Below, in pieces: positions 1-9,849 of a stretch of 58,925 nt of DNA (within the stretch, counting starts at the first letter, position 1; the number at the start of each line of letters is the position of its first letter). The notes under the pieces are model-generated. The model was not told the origin of the DNA. It ran no database searches and saw only the letters and a program-made list of their open reading frames with translations. The translations under genes were made by a program, and so were the position numbers. Location: the NCBI GenBank assembly GCA_052387735.1, contig JBQTIW010000032.1:1-58925 (forward strand), read 5' to 3'. This stretch comes from RBC101 sp052387735 (GTDB lineage: Bacteria > Gemmatimonadota > Gemmatimonadetes > Gemmatimonadales > Gemmatimonadaceae).

Positions 1-1
1 C

Positions 2-1969
2 CGGGGCGTGTCGTTCACCAACGAGGCGAAGACGTGGGGCCTGGAGACGCCCGCCTTCTCCAATGGCGCGGCCTACGGGGATCTGGACGGAGACGGGGCG
101 CTGGACCTGGTGGTGAACAACGTGAACGATGAGGCGTTCGTCTATCGCAACAATGCCCGAAGCGTCGTGCCCGACAACACCTCCTTGCAGATTCAGCTCG
201 AGGGCGAGGGGACCAACCGATTCGCGATTGGCGCTCGCGTCACCTTGTGGAGCGGTGCTGAACGATTGGCCCAGGAGCTCCACCCGACGCGCGGCTTCCA
301 GTCGAGTGTGGACTACCTGCTGACGTTCGGCGCCGGCACCAGGAGCGTGATGGATTCGCTCACCGTCGAATGGCCCGACGGGCGCCGCAGTGTGCTCGCT
401 GCCGTGAGCACCAACCAGCGCCTAACGGTGCGACAGGCGGACGCACGAGCCGTGGTGCTGCCCACGCAGAAGGCGCCGGCTCCCCTGTTCGCCGATATCA
501 CCGCGAAAGTGGCGCTCGACTTCGTGCATCGGGAGAACGAGTTCGTCGACTTCGACCGAGAGCGGTTGATTCCACGCATGGTGTCGTCGGACGGGCCGAC
601 CCTCGCCGTGGCTGACGTGAACGGCGATGGCCTCGACGACATGTTCATTGGCGGGGCCAAAGAGCAGCCCGGCGCGCTCCGGCTGCAGCGGCGCGATGGG
701 AGCTTTGCACGCAGTAGTGCACACGTGTTTCAGCAGGACTCGACGTCAGAGGACGTCGGTGCGGTGTTCTTCGATGCCAACGGCGATCGGACGCTCGATT
801 TGTATGTGGTAAGCGGCGGGAATGATTTCTCTGACGCCTCGCCGGCGCTGCAGGACCGGCTGTATCTGAATGATGGTCGAGGGGTCTTCCAGAAGGCGGC
901 GCCCGGCGCGATTCCCACGGAGACGATCGCGGGCTCGCGCGTGGTCGCGACAGACTACGACGCCGATGGGGACGTGGACCTGTTCGTCGGTGGCCGGGTG
1001 ATTCCCTGGCACTACGGGCGCACACCGCACAGCATGCTGCTCCGCAACGATGGACGGGGGCGGTTTGTGGACGTGGCCACCGAAGCTGCTCCCGATTTGG
1101 CGCAGGTCGGGATGGTAACCGATGCCGCATGGCAGGACGTGAACGGCGATGGCCGCGTCGACCTGGTGGTCGTGGGAGACTGGATGCCCATCACCATCTT
1201 TCACAACGAAGGCGCTGGGCGCCTGACGAGAGCGACGGTGCGCGGACTGGACAAGAGCAGCGGCTGGTGGAATCGCATCGTGTCTGGTGACTTCACCGGC
1301 GATGGCCGCGTGGACTTCGTGGTGGGAAATCTTGGACTCAACTCGATTCTGCGAGCCAGCGGGACCGAACCGGCGACCCTGTACATAAAGGACTTCGACG
1401 GAAACGGGTTCGAGGAGCAGGTACTGGCCTGCTACAGTGAGGGTCGCAACTACCCCTTCGTGATGCGAGACGAGCTGGTCAAGGCGATTCCTTCGCTCAA
1501 GGCCCGGTACTTCAACTATACGGACTACGCCAAGAGCACCGTGGCGGACATCTTTCCGGAAACGACCATGGCTGGGGCGGTGGTACGTACGTCGCACACG
1601 TTCGCCACCTCGCTCGTGCGGAACAACGGTGACGGCTCGTTCACGGTCGTGCCGCTGCCGCCCGAGGCGCAGAGGGCTCCGGTGTTTGGAGTCTTGTCCG
1701 GCGACTTTGACAGGGACGGCACGACGGATCTTCTGCTCGGGGGCAATTTTGACGGCGTGCAGACCCAGATCGGGCGATTGGGCGCGAGCTATGGCCTGCT
1801 GCTGCGCGGAGAGCGCAAGGGGGGGTTTGTCGCGGTCTCGTCCAGCCAGAGTGGCTTCTTCGTCACCGGACAGGTTCGCGACATTCAGCGCCTGCGGACT
1901 GCAGGCGGGGAAGTGATCGTGGTGGCGCGTAACAACGACCGCGTCCTGATATTCGGCGTCTCACCGTGA
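2..1969 (+). CDS. FG-GAP/VCBS-repeat protein with ASPIC/UnbV domain (5' truncated by window edge)
   Basis: The reading frame is open to the left window edge, so the true start lies outside; the GTG at 8 is not a credible start. The visible part aligns from end to end with the C-terminal ~650 residues of the gene at 3399-6737, so about 450 N-terminal residues are missing. It shows FG-GAP/VCBS repeats with Ca-binding-like cores such as DLDGDGALD, DVNGDGLDD and DYDADGDVD. An ASPIC/UnbV-type segment lies at about residues 55-140 (GARVTL, then PTRGFQSS, then VEWPDG). A further run of FG-GAP repeats should form a beta-propeller. The family (CRTAC1-like) is usually exported or a lipoprotein and is often coded near SusC/SusD in Bacteroidota and Gemmatimonadota; its biochemical role is not established. 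The stop overlaps the next gene's GTG by four bases, so the two are probably co-transcribed. Confidence 0.85.
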   Translation, partial: RGVSFTNEAKTWGLETPAFSNGAAYGDLDGDGALDLVVNNVNDEAFVYRNNARSVVPDNTSLQIQLEGEGTNRFAIGARVTLWSGAERLAQELHPTRGFQSSVDYLLTFGAGTRSVMDSLTVEWPDGRRSVLAAVSTNQRLTVRQADARAVVLPTQKAPAPLFADITAKVALDFVHRENEFVDFDRERLIPRMVSSDGPTLAVADVNGDGLDDMFIGGAKEQPGALRLQRRDGSFARSSAHVFQQDSTSEDVGAVFFDANGDRTLDLYVVSGGNDFSDASPALQDRLYLNDGRGVFQKAAPGAIPTETIAGSRVVATDYDADGDVDLFVGGRVIPWHYGRTPHSMLLRNDGRGRFVDVATEAAPDLAQVGMVTDAAWQDVNGDGRVDLVVVGDWMPITIFHNEGAGRLTRATVRGLDKSSGWWNRIVSGDFTGDGRVDFVVGNLGLNSILRASGTEPATLYIKDFDGNGFEEQVLACYSEGRNYPFVMRDELVKAIPSLKARYFNYTDYAKSTVADIFPETTMAGAVVRTSHTFATSLVRNNGDGSFTVVPLPPEAQRAPVFGVLSGDFDRDGTTDLLLGGNFDGVQTQIGRLGASYGLLLRGERKGGFVAVSSSQSGFFVTGQVRDIQRLRTAGGEVIVVARNNDRVLIFGVSP

Positions 1970-3351
1970 ACGGCAACATGCATCAGAAGGTCGCGGCCGG
2001 CACCCTGCTTGGGATGCTGCTGGTTGGTGGTTGCGTGCGATCCGGAACCACGACCGCGGCCGGTCAGGTGGACGCGAGCTATCTGCACAAAGCGGTTCAG
2101 CACGTCTCGGATGTCATCGTGTATGACATTGTCAGCCCGCCGCAGGCGAGCCGCGTGTACGCCTACAGCAGCATCGCTGCGTACGAGGCCCTCCGGTTCG
2201 GCGACACGACCTACCGATCTTTTGCCGCCCAACTGACGGGCCTTACTCCCGTGCCACGGCCCGATGGGGACGCCGCCGTTTCGTTCGCGGTCGCCGGCGT
2301 GCACGCGTACTTGACGGTCGGCCGGGCGCTCACCTTCTCGCGGGAGCGCATGGACTCGCTCCGCCGTTCGGTGGACCAGGAGATGCGTGCATCCGGGATG
2401 TCCGCGGCGGTCTTCGAGCGGTCGATCGCGTACGGCGAGGAGGTGGCGAAGCACATCCTCGCCTGGGCAGGTTCCGACGGGTTCAAGGAGGCGCGTGGCC
2501 TGCCCACGTTCAGCGTGACGAACGACTCCGGTCGCTGGATTCCCACGCCCCCTGCCTATATGGATGCGGTGGAACCCAACTGGGGGACGTTGCGGCCGAT
2601 GGTCATGGATTCGTCGAGCCAGTTTCGGGCCGACCCGCCGCTGGTGTTCGAAACGACGAAGGGGAGTCCGTTCTTCAGAGAAGTGATGGAAGTCTACACC
2701 ATCGGCAGGGGCCTCACCGAAGAGCAGCGCGCCATGGCCGCCTTCTGGGACTGCAATCCCTACGTGATGCACGTGCAGGGGCACACGATGTTCGCGACCA
2801 AGAAGATCTCACCGGGAGGTCACTGGATGGGGGTCGCTGGAATCGCAAGCCGAAAGAGCGGCGCGGATCCGCTCCGATCGGCCGAGGTCTACGCGCTCAC
2901 GGCGATTGCACTCTTCGAGGGGTTTCTGAGCGTCTGGGAAACGAAATACGCGACAAACGTGATCCGTCCCGAGACGGTGATCAACTCGCTCATCGACGTG
3001 GGCTGGGAGCCGTTGTTGCAAACGCCGCCATTCCCGGAGTACACGAGCGGTCACAGCGTGATCTCGACCGCGGCGGCCACGGTCCTCACCTCCCGATTTG
3101 GAGATGGCTTTGCCTACGTCGATTCCACGGAGCTGTCCTACGGACTCCCTGCGCGACCGTTCGGTTCGTTCAACGAGGCGGCCGCCGAAGCAGCAATCAG
3201 CCGGTTGTACGGCGGCATTCACTACCGTCGCGCCATCGAGCAGGGGCAGCGGCAGGGTCGTCGGGTCGGGGATCTGATCGTGCAGCGGGTGCACACCGGG
3301 GCGGCAGCGCAGGTTGCCGTGCGCGTCGCGCCGACGAGCACCTTCAGGTAG
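1966..3351 (+). CDS. Vanadium-dependent haloperoxidase / PAP2-superfamily lipoprotein
   Basis: 461 aa from GTG 1966, which overlaps the upstream TGA; an ATG at 1978 is an alternative start. The N-terminus is a lipoprotein signal with lipobox LVGGC, so the protein should be a periplasmic or surface lipoprotein. The C-terminal half carries the vanadate/phosphate-pocket motifs of the PAP2/haloperoxidase fold: EYTSGHS (His about 363) and later RLYGGIHYRRA (His about 419). Family members are either V-dependent haloperoxidases or acid phosphatases, and sequence reading cannot choose between these. The RPET motif before the SGH box (TNVIRPET) is common in bacterial VHPO homologues. It lies between two CRTAC1-like FG-GAP proteins, a frequent neighbourhood for this family. 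Substrate unknown. Confidence 0.82.
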   Translation: MNGNMHQKVAAGTLLGMLLVGGCVRSGTTTAAGQVDASYLHKAVQHVSDVIVYDIVSPPQASRVYAYSSIAAYEALRFGDTTYRSFAAQLTGLTPVPRPDGDAAVSFAVAGVHAYLTVGRALTFSRERMDSLRRSVDQEMRASGMSAAVFERSIAYGEEVAKHILAWAGSDGFKEARGLPTFSVTNDSGRWIPTPPAYMDAVEPNWGTLRPMVMDSSSQFRADPPLVFETTKGSPFFREVMEVYTIGRGLTEEQRAMAAFWDCNPYVMHVQGHTMFATKKISPGGHWMGVAGIASRKSGADPLRSAEVYALTAIALFEGFLSVWETKYATNVIRPETVINSLIDVGWEPLLQTPPFPEYTSGHSVISTAAATVLTSRFGDGFAYVDSTELSYGLPARPFGSFNEAAAEAAISRLYGGIHYRRAIEQGQRQGRRVGDLIVQRVHTGAAAQVAVRVAPTSTFR

Positions 3352-3398
3352 CGTCCGCGCGAGCCCGGAATGATCGCCACGCCCGTGCCGTCCGGCGC

Positions 3399-6300
3399 AT
3401 GAGGCACCTCCTGCCGAATGCATCACGCGGCCTGGCTGCGAGCGTAGTCGTCGCGGTCTGCGCCGTCACGGCGTGCGACTCCCCGGGGTCAGCGATGACC
3501 GGATCGACCCCTCCACTGTTCGAGCGACTGACACCCGAACGAACGGGCATCCCGTTCATGAACACGCTGCCCGAGCGACCGGAACTCAACATCCTCAACT
3601 ACCTGTACTACTACAACGGCGGTGGCGTGGCGGTCGGGGATGTGGACAACGACGGATTGCAGGACCTGTACTTCTCATCCAACCTCGGCCCGAACCGTCT
3701 GTACCGCAACACCGGTGACTACCGGTTCGAGGACATCACGGACCGCGCAGGAGTGGCCGGCCCTCCGGGGTGGAAGACTGGCGTGACCATGGCCGATGTG
3801 AACGGTGACGGGCGGGTCGACATCTACGTTTCCGCGGTCAACTATCTCGCGATGCGGGGGAGAAATGCTCTGTACCTCAACATGGGGGACGGAACATTCG
3901 CCGACCGCACGACGGCCCTGGGGCTGGACCAGGAGGGCTATTCCACGCAGGCCGCGTTCTTCGACTACGACGGAGACGGCGATCTGGACGCGTACCTGCT
4001 CAATCACTCGACGCATTCCGAGCGCGGCATCTATGCGGCGAAGGGGGGCGTGGCACATCCAACCGCTGCCGACCGGTTGCTCCGCAATGATGGAACGCGC
4101 TTCGTCGACGTGAGCGCACGCGCGGGAATCATCGATGGGGCCGGAAGCTTTGGCCTCGGCGTCGTGGTGAGCGACTTCGATCTCGACGGCTGCCCCGACG
4201 TGTATGTGGCCAACGATTTCCAGGAGAACGACTTTTTGTGGGTCAACAACTGCAACGGGACGTTCCGGGAGTCCATTGTCACCGCGACCAGGCACACCAG
4301 CCGCTTCTCCATGGGCGTTGATGCAGCCGACATCAACAACGATGGCCGGCCGGACATCTTCGTGGCCGACATGCTGCCCGATCGCGAGGACGTGCTCAAG
4401 ACGTCGGCGAGCTCGGAGAGCTTCAACCTGTTCGATCTCCGGCTGCGGGCCGGTTATCATCCGCAGTACGCGCGGAACACGCTGCAGCTCAACCTGGGGC
4501 AGGGCAGGTTCAGTGAGATCGGCTACCTGGCCGGGGTCTTTGCCAGCGATTGGAGTTGGGCACCCCTGTTCGCGGACCTGGACAACGATGGTCGCAAGGA
4601 CCTGTTCGTGACCAGTGGCATCTACCGGCGGCCTAACGATCTGGATTACATCAACTACGTGGGAAACGAGGCAGTGCAAGCGTCGCTGGCTCACGGCATC
4701 ACCCAGGCCAATCTCGCTTTGCTGAAGCGGATGCCGCAGATCCCGGTGCCGAATCGCGTATTCCGCAACAACGGCGACCTGACATTCGAGAACGTGGCCA
4801 CGGCGTGGGGCGTTGCGCACGCCGGCTTCTCCAATGGGGCCGCCTATGTCGATCTGACCAACCGCGGGATGCTCGACCTCGTGACAAACAACATCAACGC
4901 ACCGGCCACGATCTACCGGAACCGGTCGCGCGAGATCAACGGCCACGCCTATGTCACCGTGCAGCTGCGCGGTACGGGCGCGAACACGTCGGGAATAGGC
5001 GCACGAGTGACGCTCATTGCGGGCGGTGTGCGCCAGGTGACGGAACAGATGCCGACACGCGGCTTCGAGTCCTCCGTCGATCACCGTCTGCACTTCGGCC
5101 TTGGAACCGCGACGCGAATCGACACCCTGACGGTGATCTGGCCGGATCGCCGGTTTCAGGTGGTTACCGGTGTCGAGGTTAACCGCACAATCACGCTGTT
5201 GCAGGACAGCGCATCCGGCCGTTACGCAGAATCCCGGGACACCGCGGCGCCGCTGTTCGAGGATGTCACGACTCGGTTGGGCCTGGACGTGCGGCATGAG
5301 GAGAACGCGTTCCTCGACTACAATCGGGAGCCGCTGATGCCGCATCGGTTGTCCATCGAGGGGCCAGCGCTGGCCGTGGCGGACGTCAACGCCGATGGGC
5401 GGGACGACATCTACGTCGGGGGCGCCAAATGGCAGAAGGGCCGGCTCCTGCTCCAACGGGGTGACGGCACCTTTGAAGTCACAGTCCCTCCGGCGTTCGC
5501 TGCAGACAGTTTGGCGGAGGATGTCGACGCGGCCTTCTTCGACGGTGACGGAGATGGCGATCAGGATCTGTACGTGGTGAGCGGCGGCAACGAGTTCTGG
5601 GGAGACGCTGAGGCCTTGCGGGATCGCCTGTATCTCAACGACGGCCTGGGACGGTTTCGGCGCGCCGACGGAGCGCTCCCCCCGTTCTTCGAGAACGGCT
5701 CGTGCGTAACGCCCGGCGACTTTGACGGCGACGGCGACACAGACGTGTTCGTCGGCGGCCGCGTGGTGTCTCGTCAGTATGGAATCATCCCGCGGAGCCA
5801 TCTGCTGCGTAACGACGGTCGCGGACACTTTGTCGATGTCACGGCGGAGCTGGCGCCGCAGCTGTCGCACGCCGGAATGGTCTCCGCGGCCACGTGGCTC
5901 GACTACGACGGAGATGGCCACCTGGACCTGATCGTCGTCGGAGAGTGGATGCCAGTACGCGCCTTCCGACAAGAGAACGGACACTTCGTCGACAGGACAT
6001 CGGAGGCAGCACTGAGCGGGACGGAAGGGTGGTGGAACAGTGTCACGGCCGCTGACGTGACCGGCGACGATCTCCCGGACCTGGTACTCGGCAACCTCGG
6101 GCTCAACTCCTACATCAAGGCAGCGCCTAACGAGCCAGCGCGCCTGTATGTGAGCGATTTTGGCGGCACGGGATCGCTCAAGCAGATTCTCACGTTTTAC
6201 AAGCATGGCGTCGACTACCCGCTGGCGGGGCGCGATGACCTGGTGCGCCTCATGCCACCGTTGCGCAGCCGGTATCCGTCCTACACGGCGTTCGGGGCGA

Positions 6301-6737
6301 GCCGTATCGACGACATCTTCTCCGCGGCCGAGCTGGCCAGGGCCACGGTTCTGGAGGCACGTGTCTTTGCGAGCGTCATTGCGGTGAACCAGGGACGCGG
6401 CACGTTTCGCCTCGAGCCGCTGCCCGTGGAGGCGCAGGTTGCTCCCATCTACGCTTCACTCGCTCAGGACCTCGATGGCGACGGCTACACCGATCTCCTG
6501 CTCGCCGGGAACTTTCATGGCGTGACGCCCGTGCGTGGCTGGTATGACGCCAGCTACGGGACCTTGCTTCGCGGGACGGGAAACGGTCGCTTCGTCGCCG
6601 TGGACATGGCACGCACCCACTTGATGCTCGAAGGGCAGGTGCGGGACCTGAAACAATTGCGGCTCGCTTCCGGACGACGCGCCATCGCCGTGGCCCGGAA
6701 TGGCGCCACACTCCGGATTCTGCAAACGCTTCCGTGA
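3399..6737 (+). CDS. FG-GAP/VCBS-repeat lipoprotein with central ASPIC/UnbV domain (CRTAC1-like)
   Basis: 1112 aa, starting at ATG 3399 with a signal peptide and a lipobox-like AVTAC. Two propeller-like sets of FG-GAP repeats surround an ASPIC/UnbV domain at about residues 510-590. The repeats contain EF-hand-like cores: DVDNDGLQD, DVNGDGRVD, DYDGDGDLD, DFDLDGCPD, DINNDGRPD and DLDNDGRKD in the first half, with more after the ASPIC segment. The ASPIC segment has GIGARVTL, MPTRGFESS and VIWPDRR. The protein is a full-length paralogue of the truncated gene at the left edge. It should be an extracytoplasmic, calcium-binding beta-propeller protein. The family is often associated with polysaccharide or SusCD-type loci, but no SusC or SusD gene is in this window. 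Function beyond that is unknown. Confidence 0.88.
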   Translation: MRHLLPNASRGLAASVVVAVCAVTACDSPGSAMTGSTPPLFERLTPERTGIPFMNTLPERPELNILNYLYYYNGGGVAVGDVDNDGLQDLYFSSNLGPNRLYRNTGDYRFEDITDRAGVAGPPGWKTGVTMADVNGDGRVDIYVSAVNYLAMRGRNALYLNMGDGTFADRTTALGLDQEGYSTQAAFFDYDGDGDLDAYLLNHSTHSERGIYAAKGGVAHPTAADRLLRNDGTRFVDVSARAGIIDGAGSFGLGVVVSDFDLDGCPDVYVANDFQENDFLWVNNCNGTFRESIVTATRHTSRFSMGVDAADINNDGRPDIFVADMLPDREDVLKTSASSESFNLFDLRLRAGYHPQYARNTLQLNLGQGRFSEIGYLAGVFASDWSWAPLFADLDNDGRKDLFVTSGIYRRPNDLDYINYVGNEAVQASLAHGITQANLALLKRMPQIPVPNRVFRNNGDLTFENVATAWGVAHAGFSNGAAYVDLTNRGMLDLVTNNINAPATIYRNRSREINGHAYVTVQLRGTGANTSGIGARVTLIAGGVRQVTEQMPTRGFESSVDHRLHFGLGTATRIDTLTVIWPDRRFQVVTGVEVNRTITLLQDSASGRYAESRDTAAPLFEDVTTRLGLDVRHEENAFLDYNREPLMPHRLSIEGPALAVADVNADGRDDIYVGGAKWQKGRLLLQRGDGTFEVTVPPAFAADSLAEDVDAAFFDGDGDGDQDLYVVSGGNEFWGDAEALRDRLYLNDGLGRFRRADGALPPFFENGSCVTPGDFDGDGDTDVFVGGRVVSRQYGIIPRSHLLRNDGRGHFVDVTAELAPQLSHAGMVSAATWLDYDGDGHLDLIVVGEWMPVRAFRQENGHFVDRTSEAALSGTEGWWNSVTAADVTGDDLPDLVLGNLGLNSYIKAAPNEPARLYVSDFGGTGSLKQILTFYKHGVDYPLAGRDDLVRLMPPLRSRYPSYTAFGASRIDDIFSAAELARATVLEARVFASVIAVNQGRGTFRLEPLPVEAQVAPIYASLAQDLDGDGYTDLLLAGNFHGVTPVRGWYDASYGTLLRGTGNGRFVAVDMARTHLMLEGQVRDLKQLRLASGRRAIAVARNGATLRILQTLP

Positions 6738-6779
6738 GACCTCCCGTCGACCTGACGTTGCTCCCTAACGAGGCCCGCG

Positions 6780-6794
6780 GGCGCGAGACGCGCC
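6780..6794 (+). terminator. Possible GC-rich terminator hairpin
   Basis: GGCGCG-AGA-CGCGCC forms a perfect 6-bp stem with a 3-nt loop, 42 nt after the FG-GAP gene stop and before the malQ start. There is no clear T-run, so it is only a candidate; it could instead sit in the malQ leader. Confidence 0.3.
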
Positions 6795-6818
6795 TCGAGG
6801 CCTGAGGGTACCACCCCC

Positions 6819-8351
6819 GTGCGATTTCCCCGGACGTGCGGCATTCTCCTGCACCCGACCTCCCTGCCGTCGCCGCACGGAGTCGGTGACCTCGGGCCGG
6901 AAGCGCGCCAATTCGTGGACTGGCTCGAAGCGGCGGGGCAGTCGCTGTGGCAAGTGCTCCCGCTCGGCCCCACCGGCTATGGGGATTCGCCCTATCAGTG
7001 CTTCTCGGCGTTTGCAGGCAATACGATGTTAGTCAGCCTCGAGGACCTGGTCGAGGAGGGCTGGCTGGACGCGACTGAGATCTCCGGCGGCTCGTTTGCG
7101 ACGGGCCCCTGCGGCTTCGCCGCAGCGATGCAGTTCAAAGGGCCTCTGCTCCGGATGGCGAGCGCTCGCTTCCAGCGGGACGCCGCCGCTGCCGATCGAG
7201 CCCAGTTCGACCATTTCTGCACCCACAGCGCCGACTGGCTGGACGACTACGCGCTGTTTCGAGCGATCAAGGGGCAACACAGCGAAAGCGCCTGGACCGA
7301 CTGGGACCCTGCACTCGTCCAGCGGGATCCCGCGGTCCTCGCCGAGTGGGGCAGACAATGCGAGCGCGAGGTGAACGCCGAAAAATTCGCCCAGTGGCAG
7401 TTCTTTCTCCAATGGGGCCGGCTGCGTGAACGCTGCCGAGCGGCGGGCATTCATCTCATGGGAGATGTGCCCATCTTCGTCGCCCACGACAGCGCCGATG
7501 TTTGGGCGCATCCCGACCTGTTCCGTCTCACTGCCGCTGGTCGCCCCGAGTTCATCGCAGGCGTGCCACCGGACTACTTCTCCGCGACCGGGCAGTGCTG
7601 GGGAAACCCGCTCTATCGCTGGGACGTGCTCGAGCGGCGTGGCTACGGCTGGTGGGTTGCGCGGTTCCGGCAGGCGTTTGCTATGGTGGACTGGGTTCGC
7701 GTGGATCACTTCCGCGGGTTTGAGGCGTTCTGGGAGATCCCCGGCACCGACACCACGGCAGTCAACGGTCGCTGGGTGAAGGCACCAGGAAAGAAACTGT
7801 TCGAGGCCGTGCGGCGTGCGCTTGGAGATCTGCCGATCGTCGCCGAGAACCTCGGGCTGATCACGCCCGAAGTGGAGACGCTGCGCGAGGAGTTAGGGTT
7901 TCCCGGGATGGCTATCATGCAATTTGCCTTTGGGGGCGATCCGCAAGCTCCGGGCTTCCGGCCGCACAACTACACACGCGATCTCGTGGCGTATACAGGG
8001 ACTCATGACAACGACACGACGGTCGGCTGGTGGACCTCGACGGGCGCCAGCGACTCCACGCGTACGCCCGAGGTGGTGGCGGCGGAGAAAGAAGTGGCGC
8101 GCCGCTATCTGGACATCGATGGCCGGGAGGTCCATTGGGCGATGATTCGTACGCTCCTGGGGTCGGTCGCCGATGTGGCGGTGATTCCCTTGCAAGATGT
8201 ACTCGGGCTGGGCAGCGAGGCGCGCATGAATCTGCCAGCGCGCGCCGCTGGCAATTGGGGATGGCGCTACGAACGCGGCGACCTGACCGACTCGCTGGCA
8301 AGACGACTGCACGGGCTCACGCAGGTATTTGGGCGCTCCCGAGCGGCCTGA
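6819..8351 (+). CDS. malQ: 4-alpha-glucanotransferase (amylomaltase, GH77)
   Basis: 510 aa, the usual length for GH77, starting at GTG 6819 with the family's typical N-terminus (RTCGILLHPTSLPSPHGVG, then GPTGYGDSPYQ). All catalytic landmarks are visible: the nucleophile Asp in RVDHFRGFEAFW (about residue 294), the acid/base Glu in VAENLGLI (about 342), and the third acid in GTHDNDT (about 397). The enzyme transfers 1,4-glucan chains between maltodextrins, releasing glucose, in the cytoplasm. A maltose-type MFS permease follows 27 nt downstream, with symporter, trehalase and amylase genes after it. The context therefore indicates maltodextrin use rather than a free-standing role in glycogen synthesis; the separate glycogen block is more than 35 kb away. 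Confidence 0.96.
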   Translation: MRFPRTCGILLHPTSLPSPHGVGDLGPEARQFVDWLEAAGQSLWQVLPLGPTGYGDSPYQCFSAFAGNTMLVSLEDLVEEGWLDATEISGGSFATGPCGFAAAMQFKGPLLRMASARFQRDAAAADRAQFDHFCTHSADWLDDYALFRAIKGQHSESAWTDWDPALVQRDPAVLAEWGRQCEREVNAEKFAQWQFFLQWGRLRERCRAAGIHLMGDVPIFVAHDSADVWAHPDLFRLTAAGRPEFIAGVPPDYFSATGQCWGNPLYRWDVLERRGYGWWVARFRQAFAMVDWVRVDHFRGFEAFWEIPGTDTTAVNGRWVKAPGKKLFEAVRRALGDLPIVAENLGLITPEVETLREELGFPGMAIMQFAFGGDPQAPGFRPHNYTRDLVAYTGTHDNDTTVGWWTSTGASDSTRTPEVVAAEKEVARRYLDIDGREVHWAMIRTLLGSVADVAVIPLQDVLGLGSEARMNLPARAAGNWGWRYERGDLTDSLARRLHGLTQVFGRSRAA

Positions 8352-8378
8352 TCCCGCACGCCTACGGACCGAGGGAGC

Positions 8379-9812
8379 ATGGAGCGACCACGTCTCGGCT
8401 TTGGCCAGATCTTCAACATGAACTTCGGCTTCCTCGGCATTCAGTTCGGCTGGGGTCTGCAACTGGCGAACATGTCGGCGATCTATGCGAAGCTGGGGGC
8501 GCGGCCTGATGAGATTCCGATCCTGTGGCTCGCGGGTCCGATGACGGGGTTACTGGTGCAGCCGATCATTGGGGCGATGAGCGATCGCACGTGGAACCGA
8601 CTGGGGCGTCGCCGTCCGTACTTCCTCACTGGCGCGCTCATGGCGTCGGTGGCGCTCGCGCTGATGCCGGATTCGCCCGCGCTGTGGATGGCGGCCACAC
8701 TCCTATGGGTCCTGGACGCATCCATCAACGTGAGCATGGAACCGTTCCGGGCGTTCGTCGCCGACAAGCTGCGGCCCGACCAGCGTACGGTCGGATTTGT
8801 CACGCAGAGCTTCTTCATTGGCGTTGGTGCCGCGATCGCCAACGCGTTGCCATCGATCCTGCAGTCGTTCGGTGTCACCGGAAACGCTCCCAACGGCGTG
8901 CCGCTGACCGTGCAGTACGCCTTCAGGCTAGGCGCAGGAGTGTTTCTTCTGGCCGTGCTGTGGACGGTCCTGACGACGCGCGAGTATCCGCCTGACGATC
9001 TTGCGGAGTTCAATCGCCGGAAGCGCGAACGCAAGGCGTTCCATTTCCAGCCGTCCCTGGTAGGCGGAGGTGCGGTGTTAGGCGCCCTGTTTGGCGCCTC
9101 GCGTGGTGCCCTGGTCGACCAGCAGCTCGGCCTGGTGCAACCGCTGGTGGGCGCGCTGATCGGCGCTGCACTGGGGGTGGCGCTCTCCGGACCCGAGGTA
9201 TCGTCGGCGCTCCGCGACATGCCACGGACGATGCGACAGCTGGCGGTGGTGCAGTTCTTCACGTGGCTCGGACTGTTTTGCATGTGGATGTTCTTCGGTC
9301 TGGCGTCTGCGCAGCAGATCTTTGGCGCGACCGACCCGCTGACGGCCGACTTCGACCGAGGCACGGCGTTCGGCGGTCAGACGTTCGCGATCTATTCCAT
9401 CGTGTGCCTCCTGGTGGCGTTTGCCCTGCCGCCTCTGGCCCGGGCGACGAGCCGGAAGACGGTGCATAGTGTCGCGCTGGGCTGCGGGGCTGCCGGACTG
9501 CTCGCCACCGGATTCATTCACGATCCTACGCTGTGGAAGGTGACGATGGTCGGCGTCGGGGTCGCCTGGGCCTCCATCCTGTCGATGCCGTATGCCATGC
9601 TTTCCGGGGCCATCCCGGCAGCGCGCGTTGGCGTGTTCATGGGGATCTTCAATTTCTTCATCGTCATCCCGGAGATCATTGCATCGTTGACGCTGCAGCC
9701 GATCGTTGGTCGGCTCTTTGACAACGACCCGGTAAAGGTGGTGATGCTGGGCGGGGCCTCGCTGGCGCTTGCAGCGCTGGCCACGCTTTTCGTTTCCGAC
9801 GACGGACACTGA
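8379..9812 (+). CDS. MFS sugar transporter, maltose/SLC45-like (GPH-type)
   Basis: 477 aa, ATG 8379 preceded by GAGGGAGC as a ribosome site. The N-terminus (FNMNFGFLGIQFGWG, then GPMTGLLVQPIIGAMSDR) matches the maltose/SLC45-type MFS carriers of Xanthomonas, Caulobacter and relatives. The MFS loop motif appears as SDRTWNRLGRRRPY. About twelve hydrophobic segments are readable. The likely role is proton-coupled uptake of maltose or a related alpha-glucoside across the inner membrane, feeding MalQ just upstream; substrate is inferred from similarity and neighbours. There is a cytoplasmic charged loop in the middle (about residues 205-220, rich in Arg/Lys) as expected for this fold. Confidence 0.88.
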   Translation: MERPRLGFGQIFNMNFGFLGIQFGWGLQLANMSAIYAKLGARPDEIPILWLAGPMTGLLVQPIIGAMSDRTWNRLGRRRPYFLTGALMASVALALMPDSPALWMAATLLWVLDASINVSMEPFRAFVADKLRPDQRTVGFVTQSFFIGVGAAIANALPSILQSFGVTGNAPNGVPLTVQYAFRLGAGVFLLAVLWTVLTTREYPPDDLAEFNRRKRERKAFHFQPSLVGGGAVLGALFGASRGALVDQQLGLVQPLVGALIGAALGVALSGPEVSSALRDMPRTMRQLAVVQFFTWLGLFCMWMFFGLASAQQIFGATDPLTADFDRGTAFGGQTFAIYSIVCLLVAFALPPLARATSRKTVHSVALGCGAAGLLATGFIHDPTLWKVTMVGVGVAWASILSMPYAMLSGAIPAARVGVFMGIFNFFIVIPEIIASLTLQPIVGRLFDNDPVKVVMLGGASLALAALATLFVSDDGH

Positions 9813-9840
9813 GTCACGCATCGCGACGCCCCCACTTTCC

Positions 9841-9846
9841 GAGGAG
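9841..9846 (+). promoter_or_regulatory. Shine-Dalgarno site deciding the symporter start
   Basis: GAGGAG lies four bases upstream of ATG 9850. It favours that start over longer in-frame starts that would run back into the MFS gene. Confidence 0.65.
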
Positions 9847-9849
9847 TCA

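Noticed and set aside
3675..6206. Minus-strand open frame of 843 codons opposite the FG-GAP lipoprotein
   Set aside because: The + strand frame has a signal peptide and regular DxDxDG repeats; the minus frame has no domain and results from GC-rich codon bias.
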